Below, in pieces: positions 32,691 to 43,800 of a stretch of DNA of 64,000 nucleotides. The notes beneath the pieces are model-generated. The model was not told the origin of the DNA. It searched no databases and saw only the letters and a program-made list of their open reading frames with translations. The position numbers were made by a program, and so were the translations under genes. Origin of the DNA: Aphanomyces cochlioides (taxonomy: Eukaryota > Oomycota > Saprolegniomycetes > Saprolegniales > Verrucalvaceae); the NCBI GenBank assembly GCA_019828595.1, contig JAHQRK010000007.1, positions 2,728,001 through 2,792,000 of the forward strand. Reading direction: 5' to 3'. Numbering within the stretch: the stretch's first letter is position 1; the number at the start of each line of letters is the position of its first letter.

Positions 32691-34542
32691 ATGAAGTGAG
32701 TGAGTCGTCATGCTCACTCATGAAACGACGCTGTCAGGAATGACGTGTTGACGTAACCAGGGGTCCGAAGATAGGCGCTTCAGCACATTGAATACCTTGG
32801 TGTATCCCTTCTTGAGAGAGAGATCAAACAGGAGCTGTTGTAGATGTAGCTTGATCAAAGAGGCAGCATGAATGGCAACTTCCATCGGACTCTTCACTAT
32901 GAGGTCGGGTCGAAAGGTGCGATCGGCTCGTTGGAGCCATATTTGATAATACACGCAGGCTCAGACAATCGGCCAGATCTTCAGATAGCCACGGGTGTAA
33001 TAGTCATCGCACGGCTTGGGCGTCGCGTAGAACATTTCCAGACTCGTCGACGGAAAGGAACACTCGAGCAGTCGCTGGATCGCCTTGAAGTAATACCAAA
33101 CAGATTGACCATATCCACAAGAGAACAGGAAATGCTCGTACGTCTCATTGACACGACAGAAGACACACGTCGGCTTGGGGTCTTGGTACTGAAACAGATA
33201 TTGCATGGCGTTGGCGCGGAGAAGGGTCTTGAAAATGAACTCTCCATATCGAGGGAGAATGTGGTCGGGTTGGACGAAGGCGGCAAGTTGGGTAAGGCGC
33301 TTGGGGTCTTCGTAAAAGTTGGAAGGCAGGTTGAGATGCTTGGTAGGAAGCATGGATGTGCTGGAACACGGGAGAATCCTCTTCAGAAACAATCTCAAAA
33401 AATCGTGATAACTTGGTCACCAAGATTGAGATCCATTGTTTCGTTGGAGGGACAAAATTGGCTTGGCGGTAGGCGCGGTTGATATTGTCGAACAAGATCG
33501 AAACTGGCCAAACTCGCTGACACGGAGTCAACAAATGCGACAACTTCGTGATGTGAAGCGAAGCCAATACATTGGCTTGGTCTTGCGTCGATGTGGAGCA
33601 CTGATCGTATAGGTCTTCGAGTCCAGGCAGATACGAGTTGTGCCAAAGGGGAACATCCAAAGATGAGATGTGATTTGGACAGCCGTACGGAGTCCAGCGG
33701 GATTCAAACCAGCTACTCAATAAGGCTTTCCACATTGGAGTGATATTGGGATTCTTGTACAGTTGTCTGATGAATGCAGAAGTACCATTCGCCAAGAGGA
33801 GATCTCGGGGGGAGCCCTATGGATGAAAAGCCTTCTCGAGGAGAGTATAACCCGGCGTAATCCAGGCGGACATGGCAGACTTGCGGGGTGGGGTGGTGAT
33901 GGCTTGAATGCATCTGATCATGACAGAGCGGTTGTGTTGTTGCCATGAAGCAAGTGCATGGTGCAGGCCTAAGCCACCGGACTTCTTAGGCATGAATATG
34001 ATCTCCTTCTTGATCAAGCGGAGGCCATGGACAGAGGAGGATGGGTTGATTTCTTCACCATGCATAAATTGAAGCATGGCCTTGTCGATCTTTTTGGCCA
34101 GGTCTTTGTCGGCAGGGACAAAAGCCAGTTGGTACCGTAACACAGGCAGACATATGCTGTGCAGGATAGTGACTTTTCGGCCATGGTTCGAGCCTTGTAG
34201 AGCCACAAAGACAAGCGAGCCACAAACTTCTCAAACACGTAATTGAAACGTGCCAATGGAGAAAGATTGGGCGCAACCAAGATACCAAGAGCCTTCACGG
34301 GACTGTCGGAAGTAACTTGTAGTGAGGCAAGGTTCCCATTCAACTGGCTGTAGGTCAGAATTTTGGTCTTGTCTACGTTGAGTCGGAAACCAGACTTGTC
34401 GCAAAAGGTTTGAACCAATGCAAGCTGCCGGTGGAGGCACGTCTCATTTGCCGCATAGAGTTGCGAGTCGTCAGCAAAGTAACTCCCAGTGTGGTAGCGA
34501 TCCCCACACTTGATGCCATAGTTGGAGTGTTGCCGTAGGAGT
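32691..34542 (-). mobile_element. LINE copy G: inverted partner of copy F
   Basis: This LINE ORF2 fragment runs from just before YFADD to 11 nt past the 3' UTR hairpin, on the - strand. It shares the private changes of copy F (the deletion joining GTTCCAGCACATCC, the CGA-to-TGA stop and the final 78 codons identical in protein), but it lacks F's insertion at 25519. The F arm is 24786-26639, nearly equal in length. The two arms flank copia1 as an inverted repeat. At its other end it is fused to a monomer fragment. Confidence 0.9.
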
Positions 34543-34606
34543 TTGCACGTCTGGCACGTTTGAAAGGTGTCATGCTAGTGTGGTGGATCAAACTTGGTCC
34601 GAAAAG
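34543..34606 (-). repeat. Diverged LINE monomer fragment
   Basis: On the - strand this reads CGGACCAAGTTT...CACCACACTAGCATGACACC, followed by TTTCAAACGTGCCAGACGTG, a shortened and diverged version of the 183-bp monomer. It lies between LINE G and the copia2 LTR. A similar variant occurs at 41181-41258. Confidence 0.75.
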
Positions 34607-34791
34607 CAGAAATTGACTGGTTTAGCGGAGTGAGTGGTGCTGGGGGAATCCGGCAAAATGGAAAGTGAATCGAAAATTTAATGGCTGCCACGCGTCCGAT
34701 GGGTGTGTAACATTGTACGCCCATACGAAACACGTACACATACGTCGACCGTATGTACTACCGTACGTGAACCGTACACTACCTCCTAACA
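34607..34791 (-). repeat. Copia2 3' LTR (185 bp)
   Basis: A direct repeat of 39157-39341 with about six differences. On the - strand it opens TGTTAGGAGGTAG and directly follows the purine tract AAGGAGAGGAA and the pol stop codon TAG. Confidence 0.9.
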
Positions 34792-37700
34792 CTAATTCCT
34801 CTCCTTGGACGCGTTCTTCGATACGTGATACTGACAGCCCAACTTGTTCTTCAAAACTTGCTCCTTCGAGACTTGATACTTGGGAACTTGGTTCTGGGAA
34901 ACTTGATACGTTGGGACTTGATAACCTTGATTTGCCTTTTCAATACTTCCACTCAAATCATGGTTTGCTTGCTTGACGCCCATCTTTGTTCGCAACCTCA
35001 GAAATTGGACCGCTGGCAATGCTTTTGTGAAGATGTCGGCAATCATGTTTTGAGTTGGGCAGTACTGCAGGGCGATGTCTTGATCTTGAACTTTCTCGCG
35101 CACAAAGTGGTAACGAATATCGATGTGTTTCGTGGAATTGTGGTGTTGTGGATTATTCGCCAAAGCAATACTTCCTTGATTGTCTTCCCAAACAACAATC
35201 GGAGTCTTGACGTCGACTTCGCCCAAGTCCAGCAGTAATCGCTTCATCCAAATTGCTTCTTGCGACGCTTCGCTGAGACCCATATACTCGGCTTCGGTTG
35301 ACGACAACGCAACTGTGCGTTGCTTGCGACTCTTCCAGCTGACGATTCCATTGTTGAGCATTAAACAATATCCACTTGTTGAATGTCTCGTATCGGTGTC
35401 GCCGGCCCAGTGTGCATCGGTGTAGCCACATACGTCTTGACTTCCAGAGTACTCGATGCCAAAATCTTCTGTTCCCTTGAGGTATCGAAAGATGCGCTTG
35501 ACGGCTGACCAATGTTGCTGGCCAGGGCTCTCAAGAAACTGACTTGCAACTCCCATTGCAACGGCAATATCGGGTCTTGTGGCCACCATGAGATAGATTA
35601 GGCATCCAACAGCACTGCGATACGGGATGCGGCCCATCTCAGTCTTCTCATCATCGGTCGTTGGACACATAAACTTGCTCAGCCTTTGGCCTGATTCTTG
35701 TGGTGTCTTGATAGGCTTGCACTCTTGCATATTGAATTTCGCCAACACTGACCTGAGAAACTTGGACTGGTGAATGAAGAGAGATCCACTTGGTGAAGGT
35801 ATGACTTCAATGCCCAAGCAGTAGGATAAGGCACCCAAATCAGTCATCTTGAACTGCTTGCTCAGCGCCTTCTTCGTTGATTGCATCATTTCGTTGCAGT
35901 TGGATGCCAGAATCAAGTCACCAACATACCGAGACACCAGTATGACCCTGCTTCCACTTCGCATGACGTAGATGCAGTGATCGGCATTGGACTTGGTGAA
36001 TCCGATCGATAACATGAAACCGTCGATGGTTTCGTTCCACAATCTTGGAGCTTGCTTCAGACCGTACAAGCTCTTCTTGAGCTTGAGAACGAGTTTTGAT
36101 GTCTGTCCTTGAGTTGTCTTGACATCGAAACCATCAGGCACTTGCATGTATATGTCTTCATCCAAGTCGCTGTTGAGGAACGCAGTGTTGACATCCATTT
36201 GCTGCAGGTCGAGGTTGTACTTTGGCAGTACTCAAGAGTACACGAATTGAAGTGAACTTGGCGACTGGTGCAAAAGTTTCTTCGTAGTCGATACCAAATT
36301 CTTGTATCCCTTCGCCACAAGTCGTGCCTTGAACTTGTCGATAGAACCATCGGCCTTTTCCTCGATCTTGAACACCCACTTGCAACCGATGGCTTTTCTT
36401 CCTTCAGGTAGCTCAACAACATCCCATCTCTTGTTCTCAAGCAAAGATTTGATCTCGGCTTTGCATGCTTCGGACCATTTGCTCGCGTTGCCAGATTCCA
36501 TAGCTGCCTTGTACGTCTTGGGTAAATCTTCTCCCACTGAAGCTGCAACGTGTGCGAACTGAGCGACTTCCCACCAGGCTTGCGGAGGCATTGTTGTTCG
36601 CTTGCTTCGACGTTTTTCCGTAAGAGCTTCAAGGGATTCGGACCTCGACGTCCTTTTCACACCAGTGTCTGGAGCCACAAATTCTTCGTCGTCGGAGTCA
36701 CTTGACTCCGATTCTTTGGCCTCGTCGGACAAATTGAAGTCGTCGTCTTGGTGTGATAATTGACGTTTTGGTTGCCGTTGCTCGGTCATTTGCTCAAGTG
36801 ATGCTGAACGTCCAGTTCTTTTCTCAGCTGACGAGCGTGGATGTTGGGGAGCCGCGCGGGGTATTTGATGGTATCTCTTGTTGTCACGATGTTCGGTCAT
36901 ATCTTCCAGCGACGTTGATCTGTCGGCTCGCTTGACTGGTGCAGGTCGTGGGGCTGGCATTTCATGGTCGCGACGACTTGTGCTATTGTTGTCTTCATCG
37001 CCTCCATGCATACTAACATCCTCGAAGTCTTCTTGATTTTCTTCTTCGCCAACAGTGTCTGCATTGCCATCATCCATACTTGCGTCTTCAAATTCTTGAG
37101 ACTCAGTGTTGCCTTCAGGTTGTTTAAAACGAACATCGTGTCCATCCAGTGAAAATGATTGCAACGAGTTAGTCTTGCCGTCTTCGTTGTCCCATGAGGG
37201 AAATTGGACTCATTTAACTTGACACCACGACTAATCAAAACTCGCCCAGTTGACAGATCTTCCAGTCGGTAACCATTGTTGAACAAGTCATAGCCAAGAA
37301 ACCGACAACGCACGGCCTTGGCGTCAAACTTCTTCCTCTTCTCTTGTGGGTCGATGAGGCCAGCACAAAAGCTCGCCAACCAAACAACTTGAAATGCTCG
37401 ATCTTGGGCTTCGATCCAGTTACAACTTCGAACGGCGACTTCATATCTTGGATGGCATGAGACGGTATGCGGTTTCTGATGTGCGCGGCAATAGTGATAG
37501 CTTCAGTCCAGTATTCTCTTGGACGGCCAGCATGTTCCAGCATGCAACGGTTGCTCTCGACCAGAGTTCGATTCACTCTCTCGGCGAGACCATTCAGCTC
37601 AGGGGTGTAAGCAGGTGAAAAACGTTGGAGTATGCCATGGGCCTTGCAATAGTCTTCAAAGTTGCGATTTTGGTACTCAAGCCGTTGTCACTGCGAAGTC

Positions 37701-38148
37701 GCTTGATGTTTGCCTTGAATTGTGTCTTGACCATTGCATGAAACTCGACAAATTTGTCGAAGATTTCCGACTTCTTGCGCAACAAATAAACCCAGCAGTA
37801 AGTCGAATTATTGCAAATGAAAGTACCAAAATACACACCGCCACCAAGACTTGGAGTCTGCATCGGGCCGCAATTGTCCGTGCCGATTTCTTCGAAAAGA
37901 GCTGCAGTCGAGTGGTTCGCAGACTTCTTGTTGAACTTGAATCTTGCTTGCTTGCCAAGAGCACATGAGTCACAGAAACCCCAATCTTCGACACTCTTGA
38001 GAGGCATGTCGCTTGACAACTTGTTATTGACCAGTGCTTGGAGGCCTTGAGAACCGATATGACCCAAACGCTCATGCCACAACTTAGACGGATTGGGTTT
38101 GTCTTCAGACAAGTTGGCCATCGCACTTGGAGCTTTTGCCGGCTTCAT
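34792..38148 (-). pseudogene. Copia2 pol (integrase, RT, RNase H; broken)
   Basis: Integrase: HHCC region (LWHERLGHIGSQGL...CDSCALGKQ), IGTDNCGPM and RSDNG acidic motifs, then a frameshift before ERVNRT (~37580). A second shift near 37300 and a third near 36240 lead into RT (FKARLVAKGY, DVNTAFLNSDL, YGLKQAPRLW). The catalytic YVDD reads YVGD (near 35930), removing one metal-binding Asp. RNase H is intact (YTDAHWAGD, SSTEAEYMGL, WEDNQGSIALA, HIDIRYHFVREKV). The C-terminus carries five-residue repeats of the QVxxx type encoded by 15-bp repeats, ending KERN-TAG next to the LTR. Confidence 0.9.
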
Positions 38149-38173
38149 CTTCAGCTTGTAGCCCTTCCCAAAG

Positions 38174-39150
38174 CTAGGGTCCTTCGGGAGTCGCCAACTC
38201 CATCACAATGTCACCGCGTCCGATCGCTTCGATCACATCGTTGTCGGCCAAGTGCACCTTGATCACCTTCATTGCCTTGTAGTTGATCATGTTGGCCATC
38301 GAGTTCGTCATGTGGTTCGTTGCGCCGGAATCGATGAACCACGTAGTTTCTTCTTTCACTTCATCTTCGCTTGCCATAAAGAGCCATGAACTTGCTTCCT
38401 TGGCAACCGCCGCAACATTTGCAGGTTTCTTCTCTTCGCGCCTTGGACACTTGTTCGCCCAGTGGCCAAGCTCGCCGCAAATCTTGCACGGGTATTTCTT
38501 CATCTTCTCTTGCTTCGTCAAGAACGCTGCGCTCTTGGTAGCTTCGCTTCCTTGTTCCTTGCGCTTCATTTCTTCATGGAGCAGACGTGACGTCACAAAC
38601 TCCCACGACAGCGCATCGCTTCTTGACTCCAGTACAATGATCAGCACTTCATACGACTCGGGCAGGCTGGCTGCACAACAGCGTGATGAGCAGGTTTTCT
38701 TCGCTCGAGAGCCCCCACGGCTTCGAGCTGCTCGGACAGCGTCTTCATTTCGTTGATGTGCTTGAGCATGTCGCTTCCTTCGGCCATCGCACATGAGAAG
38801 AACTTCTTGCGCAGGTACAGCTTGTTCGCCAGGCTTTTCTTCTCATAGTGGACTTCGAGGCGCTTCCAGGCTTCCGCGGCCGTCTTGCATGAGCGCACCA
38901 TGCTCAGTTGAGAGTCTTCAAGGGATAGACACACAATCGCAAACGTCTTCTTCTGCCGCTTCGTGTATCGCGGTTGCTCCGCCGCGTCGCCTTCTTCCCA
39001 CTTCCCAACCCCTGAGAAGATGACCCAGAGGTCCTTCTCTTCGAGCACCATCGTCATATTGAACTTCCATAGATGGAAGTTGTCGCCGTCGAACTTGTTG
39101 ATCTTGATGGTCGAATCGCTGGCTGCTGTCGCTGCGTCCATTGGGCTCAT
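38174..39150 (-). pseudogene. Copia2 gag/protease (frameshifted)
   Basis: ATG at 39150 starts MSPMDAATAASDS...FDGDNFHLWKFNM, a typical copia gag (UBN2-like) domain. The frame shifts near 38690, then continues through SLPESYEVLIIVLESR, a CCHC knuckle (CKICGELGHWANKC) and an intact aspartic protease site (WFIDSGATNHMT). A frame break at CCCTAG (38174) separates it from integrase. The inverted copy at 42003 shares this break, so the element was already dead before duplication. Confidence 0.88.
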
Positions 39151-39156
39151 AACCAA

Positions 39157-39341
39157 CAGAAATTGACTGGTTTAGCGGAATGAGTGGTGCTGGGGGAATC
39201 CGGAAAAATGGAAAGTGAATCGAAAATTTAATGGCTGCCACGCGTCCGATGGGTGTGTAACATTGTACACCCATACGATACACGTACACATAAGTCGACC
39301 GTATGTACTACCGTACGTGAACCGTACACTACCTCCTAACA
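39157..39341 (-). repeat. Copia2 5' LTR (185 bp), shared with an upstream element
   Basis: Identical by eye to the + strand LTR at 41812-41996 and ~97% identical to the 3' LTR. On the - strand it is preceded by AAGGAGAGGAATTAG, the pol end and purine tract of another copia copy. It is followed by TTGGTTATGAGCCCA, where the gag ATG lies at the probable primer-binding site. Confidence 0.88.
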
Positions 39342-39465
39342 CTAATTCCTCTCCTTAGACGTGTTTTTCGATATTTCTGACAGCCAACTTGTTCTTCAAA
39401 ACTTGATCCTTCGAGATTCGAAACTTGGGAGCTTGGTACTTGAAAACTTGACACGCTGGGACTTG
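39342..39465 (-). pseudogene. Copia pol 3'-end remnant
   Basis: About 124 bp of the 3' terminal pol sequence, with the 15-bp (CAAGT-containing) repeats. It is diverged from copia2 and broken off at 39465, where it joins an integrase fragment of opposite orientation. Confidence 0.78.
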
Positions 39466-39664
39466 CCAACGTGCCTCTCAAGAGAGTTGAAGATTGGGGT
39501 TTCTGTGACTCATGTGCTCTTGGCAAGCAAGCAAGATTCAAGTTCAACAAGAAATCTGCGAACCGTTCGTCGGCGACTCTTTTCGAAGAAATCGGCACGG
39601 ACCGTTGCAGTCCGATGCAGACTCCAAGTCTTGGTGGCAGTGTGTATTTTGGTACTTTCATTTG
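39466..39664 (+). pseudogene. Copia integrase fragment
   Basis: About 200 bp encode VEDWGFCDSCALGKQARFKF...NRSSATLFEEIGTDRCSP, the zinc-binding end and the first acidic residue of integrase, on the + strand. It matches 42680-42880 with several changes and ends at ...TTTCATTTGC, where LINE H starts. Confidence 0.8.
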
Positions 39665-41180
39665 CGAGCCACAAAGTGCTCAAACACGTAATTGAAACGT
39701 GCCAATGAGAAGATTGGGCGCAACCAAGATACCAAGAGCCTTCACGGGACTGTCGGAAGTAACTTGTAGAGAGGCAAAGTTCCCATTCAACTGGCTGTAG
39801 GTCAGAATCTGTGTCTTGTCTACGTTGAGTCGGAAACTAGACTTGTCGCAAAAGGTTTGAACCAATGCAAGCTGCCGGTGGAGGCACGTCTCATTTGCCG
39901 CATAGAGTTGCGAGTCGTCGGCAAAGTAACTCCCAGTGTGGTAGCGATCCCCACACTTGATGCCATAGTTGGAGTGTTGCCGTAGGAGTTGGCACATCGG
40001 TTCCAAAGCGATCACAAACAGAAGTGGCGACAGTGGATCACCTTGCAACACACCCCGTGAGATGTGAACTGGCTTGGACAAGAAGCCATTCACCAAGATG
40101 CGAGACTTGCGGCCCGAGTACAGTACACGAACCATATCAACAAAGATTTCGGGGAAGCCATAGTGACGGAGGACGCGGAGCAAGTACGCGCGGTCCACGC
40201 GATCAAAAGCTTTCTCAAAGTCAAGCAGTGCCACCATCGAGGACGGACTGTGCAGTTTGATGTAGTGTAACATATCATCCAGTCGTGCAATATTGGTTTG
40301 GATATTGCTTCGACGGATAAAGCCTTGCTGGTCTGTGTGGATGATGTGTGGAATGTGACGTTGAAGTCGATAAGCCAGAATACTCGTTAGGATTTTCACA
40401 TCCGTGTTGAGTAGACTAATGGGCCGGTAGTTCTTGGTTTGCGACTTGGGGCCTTTCTTGTGCAACAACACCAGTGTATTGACAAGTTGCATGGGAGTCA
40501 AGCGAGGGTGAGAATGGAGCTGGTGTGTGAACAGCAACTCCAAGACCAAAGACCACTTGTGTGGAGCAAGCTTGAGGACTTCAAAAGGCAGTGCATTAGG
40601 ACCTGTCGCTGAGTTCGAGCTGCTGTGTCGAATGGCATGACAGAACTCATTAGCGCGTAGGGGAGCTGGCGAGATCGCGTCGCTCTTGCAAGTCCCCAAC
40701 ATGCGTCAAGATTCAGTGCTGGTGGGTCGAGTGCGAGACCTCCAAAAACAAATTCACGAGCTGCAAGAGCGAGACAAGCAGTTTCATCAAGACCAGGCGC
40801 TCCAACTTCACTTGTACAAAGCAGAGCGCTCGTCCAAGTTACACTTCATGTCTCCTCTCCCCACCCCCTTGAAGAAGACGGTCTTCAAAGAGTTGGTGGA
40901 TGTCAATGCAAAAGTTGTCTCCAACCAGCAAGGCATGTCTGACGTCCTGGTCGACTACTGCAAGGAATTGGTTGCAGCTCCCGACGACGAAGTGTCGTCG
41001 TTTTTGACTCCATTGGCTCGACAAAAGCAACTACCAGAGCAAGCTCACCAACTTTTTCAACGGCAAACGTTGTTTGTCCAATCGTTGGGAATGGAAATCT
41101 TTGAGTTGGGAGAGGATATCGTTGACCATCATTTCGTACGCCTTGGAGACAATGTGGAATGTTGAAGACTTGTCCAAAAT
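39665..41180 (-). mobile_element. LINE copy H with an internal micro-inversion
   Basis: On the - strand the order is the end of the endonuclease domain (41180-41047), a segment in + orientation (40671-41046), then RT from ...SAPLRANEFCHAIRHSS to just past YFADD (40670-39665). The inverted segment encodes precisely the missing stretch (VEIASLLQVPNMRQ... to ...QLPEQAH), so a ~376-bp block was flipped in place. RT motifs are intact across 39680-40670. The codon equivalent to the B/E stop is AAG. The element is truncated at both ends. Confidence 0.9.
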
Positions 41181-41258
41181 TCACGTTTGGCACGTTCGAA
41201 AGGTGTCATGCGAGTGTGGTGGACCAAACTTGGTCCAAAATCAACACGCGATAGTCCC
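41181..41258 (-). repeat. Diverged LINE monomer fragment
   Basis: The - strand reads GACTATCGCGTGTTGATTTT...GGACCAAGTTTGGTCC and CGCATGACACCTTTCGAACG, a diverged monomer like that at 34543-34606. It sits 5' of truncated LINE H (copy orientation) and is joined on the other side to a copia pol 3' end. Confidence 0.75.
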
Positions 41259-41811
41259 TATTGAAAAGGCAAATCAAGGTTATCAAGTCCCAACGTATCA
41301 AGTTTCCCAGAACCAAGTTCCCAAGTATCAAGTCTCGAAGGAGCAAGTTTTGAAGAACAAGTTGGGCTGTCAGTATCAAGTACTTCCTCTGTTCCACATT
41401 ACTGTGTACAAATCACTTTACATCGACCCCAAAAATCTATTTCTTTTCTAAATTCTATGGCGGATATCATTTTTAAAGACCATAAAAAACTGCAGGAAAT
41501 TGCCTTGGCTGGTAGGAGCAGAAAGTGAGTTTTCGTGGTCAAAATCGGCGGCGAATGTATCCATGTAGCCAGGCTAAGGATTTATGACCAATGAAATCTA
41601 ATAAAACATATTTCGAGCCAATCATAGCTCAAGGATTTATGACCAATGAAAGAAATCATAAGGATTTATGACCAATCAAATCTAATAAAAAATATTTCGA
41701 GCCAATCATAACTATTTGTACATAGGTTGTGGAAAAAGTGTGTTTTCGATTTGTACACAGTAATGTGGAACAAAGGAAGTATCGAAGAACGCGTCTAAGG
41801 AGAGGAATTAG
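41259..41811 (+). pseudogene. Copia3 pol 3'-end remnant, interrupted by a MITE
   Basis: The + strand equivalent of the last ~43 codons of copia2 pol (EKANQGYQVPTYQV..., with 15-bp repeats) is interrupted at 41381 by the MITE and resumes at 41780 as TATCGAAGAACGCG to the TAG stop before the LTR. Confidence 0.85.
41383..41779 (+). mobile_element. Stowaway-like MITE (397 bp)
   Basis: Terminal inverted repeats of 32 bp (41383-41414 and 41748-41779, beginning CTTCCTCTGTTCCACATTAC) differ at one base. The TA target duplication is at 41381-41382 and 41780-41781, and the uninterrupted site is seen at ~34820 (CAGTATCACGTATCG on the - strand). There is no coding capacity. The inside carries direct repeats around AAGGATTTATGACCAAT (three copies, 41576-41680) and AAATCTAATAAAA. 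TIR sequence and TA target resemble the Stowaway/mariner group; the mobilising transposase is not in the window. Confidence 0.9.
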
Positions 41812-41996
41812 TGTTAGGAGGTAGTGTACGGTTCACGTACGGTAGTACATACGGTCGACTTATGTGTACGTGTATCGTATGGGTGTACAATGTTACACAC
41901 CCATCGGACGCGTGGCAGCCATTAAATTTTCGATTCACTTTCCATTTTTCCGGATTCCCCCAGCACCACTCATTCCGCTAAACCAGTCAATTTCTG
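41812..41996 (+). repeat. Copia3 5' LTR (185 bp)
   Basis: Same sequence and length as 39157-39341 in opposite orientation, opening TGTTAGGAGGTAG and followed by TTGGTTATGAGCCCA at the gag start. Confidence 0.9.
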
Positions 41997-42002
41997 TTGG
42001 TT

Positions 42003-43800
42003 ATGAGCCCAATGGACGCAGCGACAGCAGCCAGCGATTCGACCATCAAGATCAACAAGTTCGACGGCGACAACTTCCATCTATGGAAGTTCAATATGAC
42101 GATGGTGCTCGAAGAGAAGGACCTCTGGGTCATCTTCTCAGGGGTTGGGAAGTGGGAAGAAGGCGACGCGGCGGAGCAACCGCGATACACGAAGCGGCAG
42201 AAGAAGACGTTTGCGATTGTGTGTCTATCCCTTGAAGACTCTCAACTGAGCATGGTGCGCTCATGCAAGACGGCCGCGGAAGCCTGGAAGCGCCTCGAAG
42301 TCCACTATGAGAAGAAAAGCCTGGCGAACAAGCTGTACCTGCGCAAGAAGTTCTTCTCATGTGCGATGGCCGAAGGAAGCGACATGCTCAAGCACATCAA
42401 CGAAATGAAGACGCTGTCCGAGCAGCTCGAAGCCGTGGGGGCTCTCGAGCGAAGAAAACCTGCTCATCACGCTGTTGTGTATTGTGATGGAGTTGGCGAC
42501 TCCCGAAGGACCCTAGCTTTGGGAAGGGCTACAAGCTGAAGATGAAGCCGGCAAAAGCTCCAAGTGCGATGGCCAACTTGTCTGAAGACAAACCCAATCC
42601 GTCTAAGTTGTGGCATGAGCGTTTGGGTCATATCGGTTCTCAAGGCCTCCAAGCACTGGTCAATAACAAGTTGTCAAGCGACATGCCTCTCAAGAGTGTC
42701 GAAGATTGGGGTTTCTGTGACTCATGTGCTCTTGGCAAGCAAGCAAGATTCAAGTTCAACAAGAAGTCTGCGAACCACTCGACTGCAGCTCTTTTCGAAG
42801 AAATCGGCACGGACAATTGCGGCCCGATGCAGACTCCAAGTCTTGGTGGCGGTGTGTATTTTGGTACTTTCATTTGCAATAATTCGACTTACTGCTGGGT
42901 TTATTTGTTGCGCAAGAAGTCGGAAATCTTCGACAAATTTGTCGAGTTTCATGCAATGGTCAAGACACAATTCAAGGCAAACATCAAGCGACTTCGCAGT
43001 GACAACGGCTTGAGTACCAAAATCGCAACTTTGAAGACTATTGCAAGGCCCATGGCATACTCCAACGTTTTTCACCTGCTTACACCCCTGAGCTGAATGG
43101 TCTCGCCGAGAGAGTGAATCGAACTCTGGTCGAGAGCAACCGTTGCATGCTGGAACATGCTGGCCGTCCAAGAGAATACTGGACTGAAGCTATCACTATT
43201 GCCGCGCACATCAGAAACCGCATACCGTCTCATGCCATCCAAGATATGAAGTCGCCGTTCGAAGTTGTAACTGGATCGAAGCCCAAGATCGAGCATTTCA
43301 AGTTGTTTGGTTGGCGAGCTTTTGTGCTGGCCTCATCGACCCACAAGAGAAGAGGAAGAAGTTTGACGCCAAGGCCGTGCGTTGTCGGTTTCTTGGCTAT
43401 GACTTGTTCAACAATGGTTACCGACTGGAAGATCTGTCAACTGGGCGAGTTTTGATTAGTCGTGGTGTCAAGTTAAATGAGTCCAATTTCCCTCATGGGA
43501 CAACGAAGACGGCAAGACTAACTCGTTGCGATCATTTTCACTGGATGGACACGATGTTCGTTTTAAACAACCTGAAGGCAACACTGAGTCTCAAGAATTT
43601 GAAGACGCAAGTATGGATGATGGCAACGCAGACACGATTGACGATGAAGAAAATGAAGAGGACTTCGAGGATGCTAGTATGCATGGAGACGATGAAGACA
43701 ACAATAGTACAAGTCGTGGCGACCATGAAATGCCAGCCCCACGGCCTGCACCACTCAAGCGTGCCGACCGATCAATGTCGCTGGAAGACATGACTGGAAA
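42003..43800 (+). pseudogene. Copia3 gag-pol fragment (internally deleted, 3'-truncated)
   Basis: This inverted duplicate of copia2 starts at ATG 42003 (MSPMDAATAASDS). About 470 bp, from the end of the gag core through the CCHC and protease regions, are missing at ~42478 with a TTGTG repeat at the junction. The integrase region matches copia2, including its frameshifts at 42540, ~43080 and ~43400. The acidic linker region differs slightly. The element stops at ~43800, where unrelated sequence begins; RT, RNase H and the 3' LTR are absent. Confidence 0.88.

Larger units (their letters stand above)
34607..39341 (-). mobile_element. Copia2: full-length, dead Ty1/copia element (4.7 kb)
   Basis: Two 185-bp LTRs (34607-34791, 39157-39341) flank gag, protease, integrase, RT and RNase H in copia order on the - strand. 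The internal region has several frameshifts, a stop and a mutated RT active site. The 5' LTR is also preceded by the terminal pol sequence of another copy (39342-39465), so neighbouring elements share an LTR. Much of the element is repeated in inverted orientation at 41812-43800. Confidence 0.92.

Noticed and set aside
39471..39695. Stand-alone gene for the CDSCALGKQ protein
   Set aside because: It is a broken copia integrase fragment, matched in full at 42680-42880.
42130..43296. Antisense ORFs within copia2 and copia3
   Set aside because: Shadows of gag/pol reading frames; mirrored exactly in both inverted arms.
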